From: Eopsaltria australis
Lineage: Eukaryota; Chordata; Aves; Passeriformes; Petroicidae
Length of the DNA stretch: 64,000 bases
Assembly: GCA_034509425.1 (NCBI GenBank)
Contig: JAVTVJ010011209.1
Location: 1 to 64,000, forward strand
Reading direction: 5' to 3'
Below, one piece after another: positions 1 through 26,609 of the stretch. Positions within the stretch are counted from its first letter, which is position 1. The number at the start of each line of letters is the position of its first letter. The notes beneath the pieces are model-generated. The model saw only the letters and a list, made by a program, of their open reading frames with translations, had not been told where the DNA came from and ran no database searches. The position numbers and the translations under genes were made by a program.

Positions 1-250
1 AAGTTTTTATTGACAGCTTCCTGGAGTGACAAGCACATGATAACACCAGTACCACAAATTTTGCCATAAAAATAGTGCCCCCTCTTTCCTCTGGAATACT
101 GCCTACACTGATCAGCAGGTTCTGCTGTGTCTTGAGGGAGTGCTGACTCTGTGGGCCGGTGCTTTTTGAAGAAGGAAGGTGCAGTGCCCCAGTGAGGTGG
201 TGCTTTTGAACTCCATTTGACAAGGATGGTGCAAATACCATGGGGGTAAG
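1..250. other. Unassigned left edge
   Basis: No gene was recognised. The reverse strand carries an AATAAA hexamer close to position 10, so this could be the 3' end of a minus-strand transcript, but nothing else supports that. Confidence 0.3.
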
Positions 251-949
251 TGTCCTAGTTTAGGGCAAATGTTAGGAGGAAACCTCCGAGGGGGTCTCCT
301 CTAGACAAGCCAATTCCAGCTACCCCTCCCCCAAATCGGTTCGGGAAAAGATTTCCTTAGAGAAAAAAGTGGAAAAAACTATTTATTTAGCAAGCAGAAT
401 ATTCACAAGTATGGAAAAAAATTGAATGATATAAAACAATGAAACCTCTCCTTTCTCCGAAGAGATGGTGGATCCAGAGAGTCCTTCTGTGGGTGTGGCT
501 GTGTCAGCCTCAGTCCCTCCAGAGGCTGGGGACGATGGCCAGGCCCAGCTGCAGTCGGGGGGCCCCCGGGGGATTGTCCTGATGTCTTGGACCACAGAGA
601 TGCTGACCAGTCCCAGGAGAAGAGAAAAAAAGCCAGCAAAAGAAACAAAGTCTCTCTCTCCCTGCAATAGCCATGAGATCTCCGAGAGCACTCCGCTGCG
701 AACTCTGAGAGCACACAGAGAGCTTACCTCTATTTTTCTGTCTCCGCTTTGAACGCAGTCTCTGAAGGAATTTCCGGAGGGAGTAAGGTGTAACTCCCGT
801 AGACAAACTGTGCGTGTTTTCTCTCCCCCCCTTTACTCTCTTCACTCTCTCTGTCTCTCTGGGCCTAACTTAAAGCTACAGAACTTAATACCCGGCATAA
901 GCAGGACAGATGATTGGGGATACAAGCATCTTACAGTCAATCCAGGACA
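251..949 (-). mobile_element. Solo LTR with 5-bp target duplication
   Basis: The block begins TGTCCTAG and ends CCAGGACA. It is flanked on both sides by the same 5 bases, GTAAG (246-250 and 950-954), the signature of a retroviral LTR insertion. No internal viral sequence adjoins it, so it is a solo LTR left by recombination between two LTRs. Orientation is inferred from an AATAAA signal on the minus strand near 375-390. The 5-bp duplication fits ERV classes that cut a 5-bp stagger. The family was not identified by name. Confidence 0.85.
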
Positions 950-954
950 GTAAG

Positions 955-2589
955 TTAAAGGGGGCTCCAGCTCCCCTTGTAAATCCTTTTATGTGATACT
1001 GAGATGCTGCATAACTTAATACTGGAGATAGCACAGAGGGTAGTTTGTATTGTAATTTCTGAGCACTTAGCCATGCTTTTCAGCATTTAAATGTATACTC
1101 ATTATTTCTCAGTGGTATTGTGTATTTCCCACAAAACTGTGATGGGGAGCAGTAAATATCTTCAGTAAATTAAAGATATTTTAATGTGGGCCTATATGGG
1201 TGGGATAATGGCCCTGTATGTCTGTATTAATAATGAGATGTCTGTGTTAATAATTCTGTTGCAATTTATTAGCACCAGTCTGTGTTTGGCTTCCTAAACT
1301 CTACCTAAGGGCATAGGCAACATCTGACAGCATTTTCCTAACAAATAACCCCTCACACTCCCACTTCATTCCTACTCTTGCCAGCTCTATTTCCATGTTT
1401 CCAAAACCAGTCATGTCCATCTTTTGGCCTGTGCAATCCCAAACTCAGTGTGGCCATGATGAAGAAAGACAGAAGAAGGAGAAATTTTGAACATACCAGG
1501 CTCTCGTCCAATACTTACATTGTGCAGCCTCAGATCAGAGGTGAAGAATCTTTTGGGCTCAGTTGAGTCAGATGGGTCTCTGTACCTCAGCAAGAAACCA
1601 GGTTTGGTAAAGATGTCATTACAAGATCCAAATTGAAAGACTAGTAGTCTGCAAATCAGCTACTCTGAAACAGATAAAATATTTAAAATGAAATATACAT
1701 TATTAAAGAGGAATGCAGGAAACACTTGGGAAAACAACCCTCCTTTGTTAAAACAAGCCTTTTCGTCTGGTTTTTCACCCCTTGACAATACTCAGATAAT
1801 GACCTTTTTTTTGTTGTAGTAAAAAGGAGAATCAAAACAAAAACCAAGGAAAACCTGTAACTTTTGTGGGACCAAAATAATTTTCTAATATAAACAAAGA
1901 TTTTCCACTACCAAGGAAGAAAAAATCATTGTGAATGTTAAATGTATTTTCTGAAAAAAATGGATTGTTTCATACTTTTGAAATCAAACTCTTCAATTTT
2001 TCCTTTCAGGATGTTCTTTTAGGAGAAATTAAATGCTTTGGGTTTACCCCAAATCACTTTTTAAAAATTATTACTAAAAATATAAGAACAAGTGTTTCTA
2101 TTTTTCCTGCAGTGATTCACAGCCAAAAGGTCCCTGTCTGGGTTACAATCCAAAAAATATTTAAAAAGTGATTATGACAAGAATCGTTTTGCAACCAAAA
2201 GATGACCATAAGGAAGGCTGACTACCTCACTCCCTCCAAAGTTCACCCATTTTTAGACAAATGTCACGATATATTCTACTGTTGTGTGAAAGAGGAACTG
2301 AAAACAGCTGAACAAAGTAAAACCACTGCAACTTGCAAGCACTTTACTGTTAGAAGCTCTTTCTCTCTGTATCTGGATAACATTAAGCTGCCTGTTTCTC
2401 TTTTATAATTAAAGCAAAGCAAAACAACAGCCTGGTTTTTATTTAGCAGCTTTGGTGGCATTTTCCCCTTCTAAACTCCAGCTGCTTTAACATCAGGCGT
2501 CTATACTTAGTGGTTGCCTGACAGTAGAAAAAACAAGAATTCCCAAGGATGTTCTATCCTATGCCTGACATATTTCAGTGTGCTAGAGC
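955..2589. other. Intergenic, nothing recognised
   Basis: AT-rich sequence with only short, unsupported open frames. No domain, repeat family or RNA gene was recognised. Confidence 0.5.
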
Positions 2590-2850
2590 CTCACCACCCT
2601 CACAGGGAACAATTTCTTCCTCATATCCAATCTAAACCTCCTCTCTGTCCGTGTGAAGCCATTCTCCCTTGTCCTGTCACCCCATCCTTTGTAAAGAGTC
2701 TCTCTCCATCTTTCCTGTGGGCTCCCTTCAAGCACTGGAAGGCCACAATGAGGTGACCCCAAATCCTTCTATCTTCCAGGCTGAAAAATCCCAATTCCCT
2801 CAGCCTTTCCATGCTGAAGATTCCCAATCCTCTTAGCCTTTCAATATACC
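2590..2850 (-). mobile_element. CR1 LINE fragment
   Basis: Antisense CR1 text is clear: 'cctcaccaccctcacaggga', 'ttcttcctcatatccaatct' and 'caaggccacaatgaggt'-like segments occur in the usual order. It is a truncated internal piece lacking the 3' tail. Confidence 0.85.
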
Positions 2851-2918
2851 TTTTTTTCAACATATTTGGAGCATGATCTTTGGCAAAGGGGGATGAAGAG
2901 GAAATCTGTTAAACTTAC

Positions 2919-3199
2919 AGAGAAGCAGATGCTGCCATTTCGGAAGGCACCTCCTGTCACAATGTCAGATCCAGGCAGCTCTCCATGAGGGCTGAAGCCA
3001 GATGTCACCCAGCCAGTTGTGTGGATGTGTGGATGTGCAGCTCAACCCCATCAGCTCCTGTTCCTTGTGGTCCCAGAGGAGATAGAACATGCTGGAAGGT
3101 TCCAGGAAGGTAGGGAAATGCAGGAATGGAGGTGCAACCCGGCCAGAACAAAAGCATGGCAGGAACAAGAGGAAGAGCATTCTCTTGATTCCTGAGAAC
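2919..3199 (-). pseudogene. MOXD/DBH-like monooxygenase, DOMON first exon, frame broken
   Basis: Read on the minus strand from an ATG at 3199, the exon encodes a hydrophobic leader (MLFLLFLPCFCSG), then FLEPSSMFYLLWDH. A DOMON-like segment follows in a different frame: ELHIHT, then TGWVTSGFSPHGELPGSDIV, then TGG and NGSICFS. This order (xLxP, YxLxW, ELxxxTxGWVxxGFSP, G-DIVxGG) is that of the N-terminal DOMON domain of MOXD1/MOXD2-type copper-dependent monooxygenases, which are secretory-pathway proteins related to dopamine beta-hydroxylase. The exon ends at 2919 in a good donor (TCT|GTAAGT). An 8-bp tandem duplication (GTGTGGAT twice, 3019-3034) and at least one more indel just upstream break the frame between the leader and the DOMON core. 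No downstream exon with the copper-binding histidines was found in the remaining 2.9 kb. It may be a dying gene or an assembly error. The assignment rests on remembered family patterns. Confidence 0.5.
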
Positions 3200-3514
3200 A
3201 TCACCATCACCACTGCAGTCTTTGAGTCTTGCTGTCACCTTGGGCAGCTATGAGGGGCCCAGTTTAAATGGAAGTGCCTGAGGCTGGGCCTGTTGCCAGG
3301 AAAGAGGGCTGGAACCTGACTGTTCTATATTCAATTTAAAATGTAGGAAAGATCAACACTTTACATAACATGCTCTGGCACCTTGCCTGAGTGAAACTGT
3401 ACTAAGCCATCTCATATACATCTTTAAACATTTCTAACAGCTGTTTTGTACTACAAAACCAAAACAAGGCAAAAAAGTGTTTACCTCCAACCCAGCACTC
3501 CTCAGAGGGGGGGG

Positions 3515-5120
3515 TGTAGTGGTTTTCAGTTCGCCTATTCGAGGTCTGGCCAAATGCCAGCACACTTACCAAAATTTACCTGATGTTTGCTGTGAGATGA
3601 GGATTAGGAGTAGACAAAGCAAGCTCAAACTTTATAGAGCATAAAAAAGTTTATTAATACACCTAAGACAAAGGGGAAAAACACAAAAAAAGCCAACCAG
3701 AACAAACTCCTCAGACCACCCCTCCTTCCCCCACCTCTCCATTTCATTCTCCCTGACAACACACAAAAGACAACACTTCAGCCTCCAGTCAGTTTACCAC
3801 CTCAGAAATAGCTCTTGTTTCAGTTCATTTAGGGAGAGAAGTCTCTTTTGTTTATACCATGGATTTTCTGTAAGCAAAATATAGTTTTCTATGGGTCTTT
3901 AGCCTCACCATCAGCCGCCGCCCGGAAGAAAGATCTGCTGGTGGTGGATTCCCCCCCTCCCCCCCATACCAGTAGCCTTCCCACAGCCACTATGGTGGGT
4001 CATGAACAGTCCACAGGGTACCTGTTTTAAGGATGCACAGTTCAATTGCAGCAACAAAGAAAATCCCTTCTTCTGTGCTGAGCAACACAGGTTCTCCTGA
4101 CAACACAAGTTCTCTGGTATTCCCCTGGGACCAGGGCTCTGGGTCACAGCCTCTCCTCTCTCTTGGTTCAAGTTTCTCATCCGGCTGTACTTTTTCAACA
4201 CCTACTTTTCTTTACCCAGGTATTTCAGGTCACTGGCTGCAATTAGAAACCTCACATCCCCCCTTTGGACTATTTCTTCATATATTACAGGGAATTTATT
4301 AGCTCAGTCCCCAACCATGGTTCTCCAAAAGAATTTTCAGCTTCACTCTCAAAGCACTTCTCTTACACCTCCCTCTAGGCATCGGTTCTGCTTTCCTCAC
4401 TGACTGTAAAGTCTCTATTCTGCATTTATGTAGATGTCCTCACTCGTTCCTCTCTCTCTGCAAGGAAGGATGGGTGTCTGGAAGTTTAGTCCAGGCATGG
4501 ATAGGGTTAATCTCTCTCTCTCTCTCCTCCCGGCAGTGTGACGATCACGTGCTCTCTGCCGGGCTGTTTGAAAAGGTCTGAGCTGGATGGCAGAAGCTCT
4601 CAGAGTCTCTGTGGCCTGGCTCTGGGAAGTTGGCTCAGCCTGGTAGGGCCGACCGGGCCTGAGGTGACAGGGCAGGGCCTGGCCCGAACTGGATGGAGTC
4701 TGGCCCGGAGCAGGGGCCTGGCCCTGTCTAGTGTAGCTGATATGTCGGCTGAACTGTATCTGCCAAAAATTCCATCTGGTTCCTCCCCCATGCCCAGCTG
4801 CAGCTACATGGCCATTCCAAACATCCCTTTCCCCCCCCACCTCCCTCTGGGGGAAGGGAAGGGCCCAGCCTTACTGGAGAGAGAAGCAGGGAGATGCTTC
4901 TCTTTGAACAGCAGCAGGAAAAAGAAGAAGAGTCTTAGAGGGTCTTTGCTTATATATGGTTCTTTCCTCGAAGGCAGACCAACTTTTTAATTTGTTCACC
5001 TACACATCAATCCTTAAAACTACCTAGCTACTGGCTCTCTCTCCCAGGAAGGAAGTTATATCCCTTCCTGCAGCATAGGTCACTTCCTAGATTTTGACCC
5101 CTCCTGACTAACCCAGGACA
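3515..5120 (-). mobile_element. Long solo LTR (about 1.6 kb), 5-bp target duplication
   Basis: The forward sequence begins TGTAGTGG and ends CCAGGACA, so the minus strand reads TGTCCTGG...CACTACA. The flanks are GGGGG on both sides (3510-3514 and 5121-5125). On the minus strand there is a TATA-like TATATAAGC near 4950 and an AATAAA near 3650, giving minus-strand orientation. The same family recurs at 34019-35631 and, more divergent, at 60937-62404. The short open frames inside are LTR sequence, not genes. Confidence 0.88.
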
Positions 5121-5125
5121 GGGGG

Positions 5126-8100
5126 AATGTTGGCTCTCCTCACCAAGGGAAAAGGGCTCTTCTGACGAACTTGTCTTGCCATTGCAGATTCTGAAATGAA
5201 CCCTGGTTGTGCCACTGTGGTGGGATCATTTTGGACAAATTTGTTGGAAACAGGCTGAATCTTAATGCCATGGCTTATCAGAGTAAGCTGTTTTGGCACA
5301 TGAAAAGGGCTCCTGTGATAGCAATCTGGGAGAGTAGAATAAGAAAAATGCCTCTGCTCCATATGCTAAACCTTGGTGGGAGTGAGTCAAGGAGAAAAGT
5401 GCATCATCTTTTGTGCTACCTGAGACCTTTCAGTTTAGTGACATAAAAACAAAGACCCTCAGCTGGTTTCTAACCAGTTCTGCCAGGAAGTGCCTTGTCC
5501 ATCATCTCCAATTTGCCCAATTGCATAATCCACTACAAAACTTATCCCAGATCTGTGGATTTTTGAGGACATGGTAGTTTATTCCTATTAACTTGCAGGG
5601 AAAATGTAGAAAAGCCACTTGCTTTATTTTTCTGGGACAAGTGTTGGAAGAACAGATGAACAACAGAGAAAGAGTTACCTGATCTGATCCTCAGGGATAG
5701 GATTTAAAGAGATCAAATTGTATACAGATCTCTTGAATCCCAGGTCATGTTGTTGACAGTCCTGCTTTAGACAGCAAGTATATTTATGGTTTCTTATTTC
5801 ACTTCTCCAATAAAATGCTGACTTTTTTAATACTGTCTGCTCCAGAGATGCCCAAGACGCTGTTCGGGGGAACCATGCAGGGCTGAAGGATAACAGTAAT
5901 GCAAATTGAGTATTTGAAGATTAGGACAGCACAGGGATATCAAAACTGAGAGACTTTGGCCCCTCTGGGAGATGAACCAAAGACAGAATTAATCATTAAG
6001 TGGGGAGGGAAAAAGGCAAGGGAATCTGCATCTTTCAGAGCTGCCCATGTGAGAAATTTTCACTGTTGCTTGTTCTCTGCTTTAGGCAGAAAATCCCTTC
6101 CTCACGTGGAGCAGAGTGTGAGATTGGAGGATGCAACTGAGATGCTGCTAGAATGTGCAACTGTCCTGGAATTACAAGGAAAAGTGGTTTAGCTGTGTGA
6201 CAAGGATTGGAGTTACATGGTCTCCTGGGTGGAACAGAATGTGCTGGTGTTTGCATGGCACTGCTGAGGGGCGTGGGAGAGATGTGCAGGAGCAGGAAGA
6301 TACCACAGTTTGGCAGTGAGTAGCATGCCAGGGAAGATTTTAAAATTATAGATGACCTGAGAAGAGGGAGGAAGATAAAATCTGCTTCCTTTGGAATACT
6401 AAATGCTGGTACAGGAGCCAAGTGTGAAAAGAAAGAGGAGAGTCAGAACCACAGGATACAATGGCACCTCTGAAGATCTGCCTCAGGCAACAGAGACAGA
6501 CAGGAGAGGAAAGCAGTGAAGTTTCAAGAGAGTTTTCTCTCTGAGGATTATGATGATGTGCAGCAAACTCAGGAGGTGAAGAAGAAGGAAAATGCTATGC
6601 CCAGTACTCTCAAAACAGCCCTGACTATCCCACTGCTGAAATCCTTTGCTGGCAGCACACACGTCCCTGACTCACAGCCAACTTCCACCCCACACCTCCC
6701 CAGCTCAGCAACTCCCTGTTGCAGTGCAGGATGCAGCAGAATCCTGTTATATAGAACCAGTTGAAGCAATGTCATATCATTTCACAATATTTGCATTCTG
6801 GTGAGGTTATTTAACACCTCTGCTTGTTCTTTCAGGGCAAATTTTAACAAAAAATTCAACTTAAAAAGAAACTGGGTTTAAAAATGTCTGAAAGCTGATA
6901 CCCAGATAGATATTCTAACAGAGTGAGAACTTGAACTTTTGGTAGCCAGGCTAAAAATATCCTTACATTCAGCTCCTAACTTCTTTGACAGCCCTCTTTT
7001 CCATGTTTGAATCCATCCCAGATCCTCTTTATTTCTAAAAACTATAGCCCTTGTGGAAGATGGTGCCAAGCTGACTCACCTTCTGCCACACATCTGCAGG
7101 GCTACTTCTACCAAATCCTACGGATCATATGGAAGCAGCAGATGAGATGTAAAGCTCCTTGTTGAGTAACACATGCAATCCTGAAGGAAAAGAGGGTAGC
7201 ATAAGGGAGATTTTTTCACAAGCTGCCTTGTGAAAAGATTTCACCTTTGCTTAATGAAATTTCTCAGCTTTCACTTCTCTGGGCTTGTTTGTCCACAGCT
7301 GTGTTGCACAAATCCTCCTGTTCCAGGAGTTGTCCCACTGCAGCTGTGAAAAGTCCTTTCCTTCTTCACAGGCCGAAAATCCTGGATGCCCAAAAAACCT
7401 ATGATGCTAGAGAGGTGGAGATTCTCTTTATAATAAGTAATTTGTAAAGTGGGTTAGCAGGGACAGATGCATCAGCGTGTGAGAGATATTTAGGGAATGG
7501 GGAATTGTAGGACTGTGGCTCTTTTTCCCCCTTTCCCCTCTCAAGCTTCAAAGGGGTGTCAAAAATACTGTTGAAGGCAGGGGCATCCCAGGTGATGGAT
7601 AAAAGCATTTTGGAACAAATATAAACAGTGTCTACATAGCTGTTTTCAGGACAGACTTGTCATCTGAAAGCTCAGAGAGGGTCAAAGATGAGCAGTTCCC
7701 AGGCTGACAAGTTGGCTTTACTTGTCTCACATAGCAAATAGGAAGGCACAGGCACACCCAGAGCTGCAGAAATCGATGCCTGCTGGTAAATCCTTGCACG
7801 GTAGATCAGGAGTAATCAGGAGAGGCTCTTCTTTTGAAGGCCAACACTGTGGGCTCTGCATTTGATGTATCGCAGTTATACCCATGCAGCCTCTCAGGAG
7901 CAGTGGTGAAGTGCAATTATGCAGAAAGCATTCAATTCCAGAAAGGTTGTTATTTACAGACAACAGTTTGGTAATGAGGTTTCAGAGACAGAAGCGTTCT
8001 AACAGCTTGGTCACTGAGCCTTTGTGTCCTCATAGCTTGATTACCTAAAGATCTGTATCTGACATCCTGTAAATACCCGCTGCTGCAACAGTGCTGGTCC

Positions 8101-8232
8101 CTGCACATTCTCTTCAACTCATTGACATGGATTCCTAGAACTTCTCCATACTGTGATACCCCCCTCCCCTGCCAGCCTTACACCCCTAATTACTTATCTG
8201 TGCTGTAAAAATGCCCAACAACTGGAAGACAG
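5126..8232. other. Intergenic, nothing recognised
   Basis: About 3.1 kb with only short unsupported frames. In mammals AKAP3 and NDUFA9 lie beyond DYRK4, but no trace of either was recognised here. Confidence 0.5.
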
Positions 8233-8332
8233 AATCATAAAATCATAGAATGGTTTGGGTTAAAGGGGACCTTAAAGATCATCTCATTTCAACCCTCCTG
8301 CCGTGGGCAGGGACACCTTCCACTAGGCAAGA
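8233..8332 (-). mobile_element. CR1 LINE 3'-end fragment
   Basis: Contains the antisense CR1 terminus (tcatagaatggtttgggtt) followed by the 'ccttaaagatcat' and 'gggcagggacaccttccact' segments. Short and 5'-truncated. Confidence 0.9.
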
Positions 8333-10847
8333 CAGATATGCCAATGTGCAGAGATGGACAAGAAAGCAGCCACCTCATTTTCTTGGCAAATGTGGTTAAA
8401 AATACATAGAGAAACAAAACATGGTGCAGGGATTGGGCTTTTCAAGAAAGCAAATTATCAGAGCTTCTTTTCTCTGTGAGTCTGCGTCATGAAAGTCTGA
8501 GGGTGGCTCAAGCTGAGCATGAGTCAGAGGATTCTTCTCAGCATTTTGTAGGTTGTTCTCTTACACAGAGAATTTTCTCATTATCTCCTTTCAAATGGCA
8601 TAGAGATGAGGATGCTACCTGTGTCTGATGGATCTACTTGTTTCTGAGAGGAATGTGAAAGCAGTAATATCTCGGGGCTAGATATTTCTGCCAAGTAATT
8701 TCTATTTATTTCTGTCATCTCTGAAAAAAATCCAACAGTTATCCAAAAGAGTCCTTATTAGGAAAGATTTTGAAGGTGGAAATTACCAGCTTTCAAGAAG
8801 GTGGAAATGCAGCTTTCAAGCTGTAGGAATTAGAACAGCAGGTCAGCAAGGAAAGGAAGACAGCAAATTCATGGCAGCTACAGTGAAATGCCATCCATCT
8901 GCCTTCTGTATGGAAGGATGATCAAACTGAATTACAGGTTCAGATGACTTTGCCACTTTTCCCTCAACACTGAATGCCTTGGAAAACCCATCAGATTATG
9001 CCATGAGAAATAATATGATGATGCTTCCTACAAAGAGCTATTGAAATGTACTAATTGTGAAGAAAATATGACTCTGGCACAGAAGCCCATTTATCAAATG
9101 ACGTTTACACCTTCATTAGGGTGACATCCACTCCAGGTGTCAAAGGCACCTTGATATATTTGCCCCCAAACCTTGTCCCTGAGCTAGAGCAGGCAAATAC
9201 CCAAGTGCACAATTGTGAGAATCAGATATTCTAACTTGGAGCAGCCTAAGCAGTGAAGGGAATGTGACAGAGTAGATGAAGAATGAGCAGCAACTGCACC
9301 AAAACAGTAAATTATTGTTCCAAGGGTCTGAGAAATGTGATGAGGGCTCTGTCCACACTCTGCAGTGCACCCACCCTGGCTGTGCTGTGCCATAACATGG
9401 TGCAGAACAGAATTCATTTTTCCCAGTACATCAGTCTGCTGAAGAATGGGAATGGGAGCATTTTATGGTCTCCAGGAGGGTTCAGCTGCAAAGGAGTCTC
9501 TCTGAAACCAGAGGTAGAGATAATTCTGGCACTGCAAGCTGGCCTGCTTGTCAGGAATGTCTGCATCACAGCAGGATGATATTTGTCTGCCAAAATACCC
9601 TTGTAATTCTCCACTCAATTACCCTCAAAAATAATGGGCTGTTGCCCTTCTTGGGTCACTCATTTTCCAGGTGTTTCTTCAGGAGCCCTATGATTTGTCT
9701 GAAGCTGAGGGGGTGATCACAGTAGTCCATTTTCCCTGAGGTGACTTCTACCATTAACTGATTCAGCTGTACCTGTCAGGTGGCGTGTTTACTCCTGTAA
9801 CACTGGAACTGTTTGAGGACCATTTCCATATCCTTTGGATTTTCCTTTTGCAAAAGTGCCTGTGGGAGTTTGCTGCTATGGTGACTCTAAACACCTCTGA
9901 ACACCTCTTTCCCTTGGGGCTGCTGCAGTGTCACTGCTAAAGTAGCAGCTGCTTTTGGTAGGACAATTTTATCGTTATTCCTTTTCAACTGAATTTCTAG
10001 CTATAAGCTCCAGAAAATGTAAGAGGTGTAATGAGGTGGGTGCTTTACAAATGCAGTGAAATGACAGTCTGTTGTTCAAAGAGCGGAATACCTAAATTAA
10101 ACACATTAAACACATAAGACATATGGTTCATAGAAATCCATTTGGCTTTTGTTGGGGATTTTCAGGTTATTAAGTTAAACTTCCCATGAAGGACAATTTT
10201 CCCAAATCAAACCAGCTTGCTTTAATCCATTCTTCCTGTTGAGTCACTGCAGAAATGGGCCCAGAATACCACTCTGCTTTGTTGTTGCTAGAGAGCTAAA
10301 GAGCATAATTTACATTTCTAAATCTGCTAGGAAGGTGTGACAATGGTTTCCATCTAGCGGATTCACTATAAAAAGAGGAAGATGGAGAAAGAGGAAAATT
10401 AGGATGCTGGGTTTGATTTCTCTTTTTTTTTTTATACATAAGTAAATCCAGTAATCTCATCCATGAATTATTCCTGACTTAGGCTGCTGTAAGTAAAAGG
10501 ATTCAGATTCTTCAGTCAACACATCTGTTCTTTTAGATCCAGGAAAATATAAAATTCAAAAGTCTGTTATAACACCAAGAATAAGCCACTCTCCACCTCC
10601 ACGGTCTCCATTTTATTGCTGCTGGTTGTGAAGAATCTCTGATCACAAGAATGTAGATAAGGAAAAGGAATAGTTTTCAAATTCTGTTTTGGTTGTCTAG
10701 ATGATTTCAGGGTAAAAAGGACATTAAATATACTTACAATGTGCACAACCCATGAACAGACAGATATATCTTATATTCCTGAGTACAAATAATACCTACA
10801 AAATATACTAGGGATGCAACTGAGCCAATCATAGCTTGTGCTGTGCG
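8333..10847. other. Intergenic downstream of DYRK4
   Basis: No gene or repeat family was recognised. It presumably contains the DYRK4 3' UTR immediately left of 10848, but the polyadenylation site was not fixed. Confidence 0.4.
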
Positions 10848-24190
<13,343 letters not shown>

Positions 24191-25020
24191 CTGCAAACAT
24201 GAAGCGAAGCTTTAATAAAAATTATTCAGGAGGAAAAAAAATTATGGAATCTCTGCATGATTTCTGTGTTTCCCTCTTTGTGGCAATGCCTGTGCCAACG
24301 CAGGGTGTGAGAGAGGGCCACAAAAGCTGCTGAAACCACATTACACTTTGGCAATGCCTCTCTCAGTTGAGCAGCTGCTTTGTGGGCTGGGGCAGAGAGT
24401 TTATTTTGTTATTATGCCTCTCAGATGCTTGGTGTGCCCCTGTGCTCAGCCAAGGGGAAGGGGGCCCTCTGCCAACCCTAAATATGTACTCGGAAGCTGG
24501 TAGTGAGTCTGCTTGGAAGGACAACTTCATACTGCCTCACAAGGTAGATTGTGAGCCCATCCATTGCTAAAAGCAGCATTAAACCGATTCAGCTTGTGGT
24601 ACAGGTTTTATAAAAACAAAATCAGGGTTTAAGTTTACTGAAATATAGAAAAAACCCCATTGGCTCCAATGGGCAGATAGTATTAGCAATAAATAAAAAA
24701 AAAAACACCCATGAGGAAAGTGCTAAGCTCACCATTTTAAAGAGTTTGCTGGTGCTTTCAGCAGTTTTTTAATAAACATGGTAAGGAGCACTGTACATTT
24801 CTGCCCAATAACAAACTGCACTAAAATGAAGAAATCTTTAGGATAATTTAGACCGTGAAAACTCCATGGCTAAAGCAGATTGAAGCTCTGCTCTCTAGGC
24901 TGGAGTGAATCCCACTGGGTTTGGCCAAAAGGGCTCCTGAAAGAGTCTGTCTGAGCCTGGAAGAAGCAGGGACAACTCAGATTAGATGCTGCACCTGTGC
25001 CAATACACTGCAGATATCCA

Positions 25021-25040
25021 TATATATATATATATATATA
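25021..25040. repeat. (TA)n microsatellite
   Basis: About ten TA units in the tentative DYRK4 intron 1. Confidence 0.9.
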
Positions 25041-25188
25041 AAAGCTGTAGTGGGTGAGGGATGCTTGCATGCAAACTGATCCAGGCACGCACTGACCATG
25101 ATATATGCAGGGCACATTAGCATCGCTACAAACAGGGAGATCAAACTGAACATACCTCAGCAATGGCTCTGGCACATCCTGCCCTGAA

Positions 25189-25625
25189 CAGAATCACAGA
25201 CTGGTTTGGGTTGGAAGGGACCTTAAAAACCATCCAGTTCCAACCCCTGTCATGGGCAGGGACATCTTCCACTATCCCAGGTTGCTCAGGCTCCAGGCAG
25301 CCACAGCTTCTCTGGGCAACCTGTGCCAGGGCCTCACCACCCTCACAGGGAACAATTTCTTCCTAATGTCCAATCTGAACCTGCTCTCTGTCAGTGTAAG
25401 GCCATTCCCCCTTGTCCTGTCACTCCAGGCCCTTGTCAAGAGTCTCCATCTTTCCTGTGGGCTACCCTCAGGCACTGCAAGGCCACAATGAGGTCACCCT
25501 AAAGCCTTCTCTTGTCCAGGCTGAACAATCCCAATTCCCTCAGCCTTTCCTCACAGCAGAGCTGCTCCATCCCTCTGATGCCCTTGGTGTCCCTCCTCTT
25601 GACTGGCTCCAGAGGCTTTGGCATA
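25189..25625 (-). mobile_element. CR1 LINE 3' fragment
   Basis: Antisense CR1 from its 3' end (gaatcacagactggtttggg) through 'cctcaccaccctcacaggga', 'aaggccacaatgaggtcacc' and 'cctcttgactggctccag'. Long frames here on both strands are repeat shadows. Confidence 0.92.
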
Positions 25626-26609
25626 TCCATCCTTGCATATGTACTTAGATAAAAGACTCTCCCAAAGACTCTCCCAAAGAAAATATGGAGATAAAACTCT
25701 GTGTACAGCTCTACCTGACCACATGAAGGAAATGCTGCCCTTTGACAGGTTCAGCTGTCTCATCATCAGCCATGAAGACACCTCAAGCTGGGGAGACCAG
25801 CTGGAAACTGCCCTTGCGATAACTGTGCTCTGTCAGTGCTCTTCCTGTTCATCTGAGCACAAATTAATAAACAAACCCTTCTGCAAGGGCAAACTTTAGA
25901 TTCAGAACAAACTGAGAACAGCTCCAGCTTGAGAGGAAGGGTCATGGATGGCTGTGAAGCACAGAGGAATGGCAGGAAAGGGATAAGTACTAAAACCTGT
26001 CTTTGCTGGACATAGTACTTCCCATCTTTGAAACTGGAGATCACCCAGCCAGGGATAAGGGATGATATGCTGTAAATCCAAAATATTCCCAGTGCCAACA
26101 CAGTAAATGCCACAGAAGAGGGCCACTAGACTATTGCATCCTAAACAGAAGTGTCCTAGAGCATGACACAGTTTGCCCAGAGCACCAAATATCCTTGTGA
26201 ATTTCTTTAGATGATGATTCCATTTAAAACTCAGTGCCAGAATATTTTTACAGACAATCTACAGACAATCTTTTCATGCAATCTACGTCTCTTACATTTC
26301 AAGGGACAATCACATTTGTTATGAGGATGAGTTTGGGATACACATTCAAAACTCTACTAACTATATCAGCCCAGCTCTTAGTAAGACTATTAATTTTAAT
26401 GCATGTTAAAATTTGTTCCACGATTCATCCATACTTCATTCCCAGCTAGCTATAATTTTCAGTTTCTGGAGCTGATGAAAATATTACATTTCATTTAAAG
26501 GTAGTTTCTTAACTGCTTCATGCTTTTCTAGCTACGAGTCAATACAAAGCCAGGACTTTATAGAGAAAAAACTATCACTGAAAACCAAGGAAATAATGAC
26601 TTCACATAC

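Noticed and set aside
1..250. Minus-strand open stretch next to an AATAAA as a terminal coding exon
   Set aside because: No recognisable protein and no splice site that can be tied to a gene; left unassigned.
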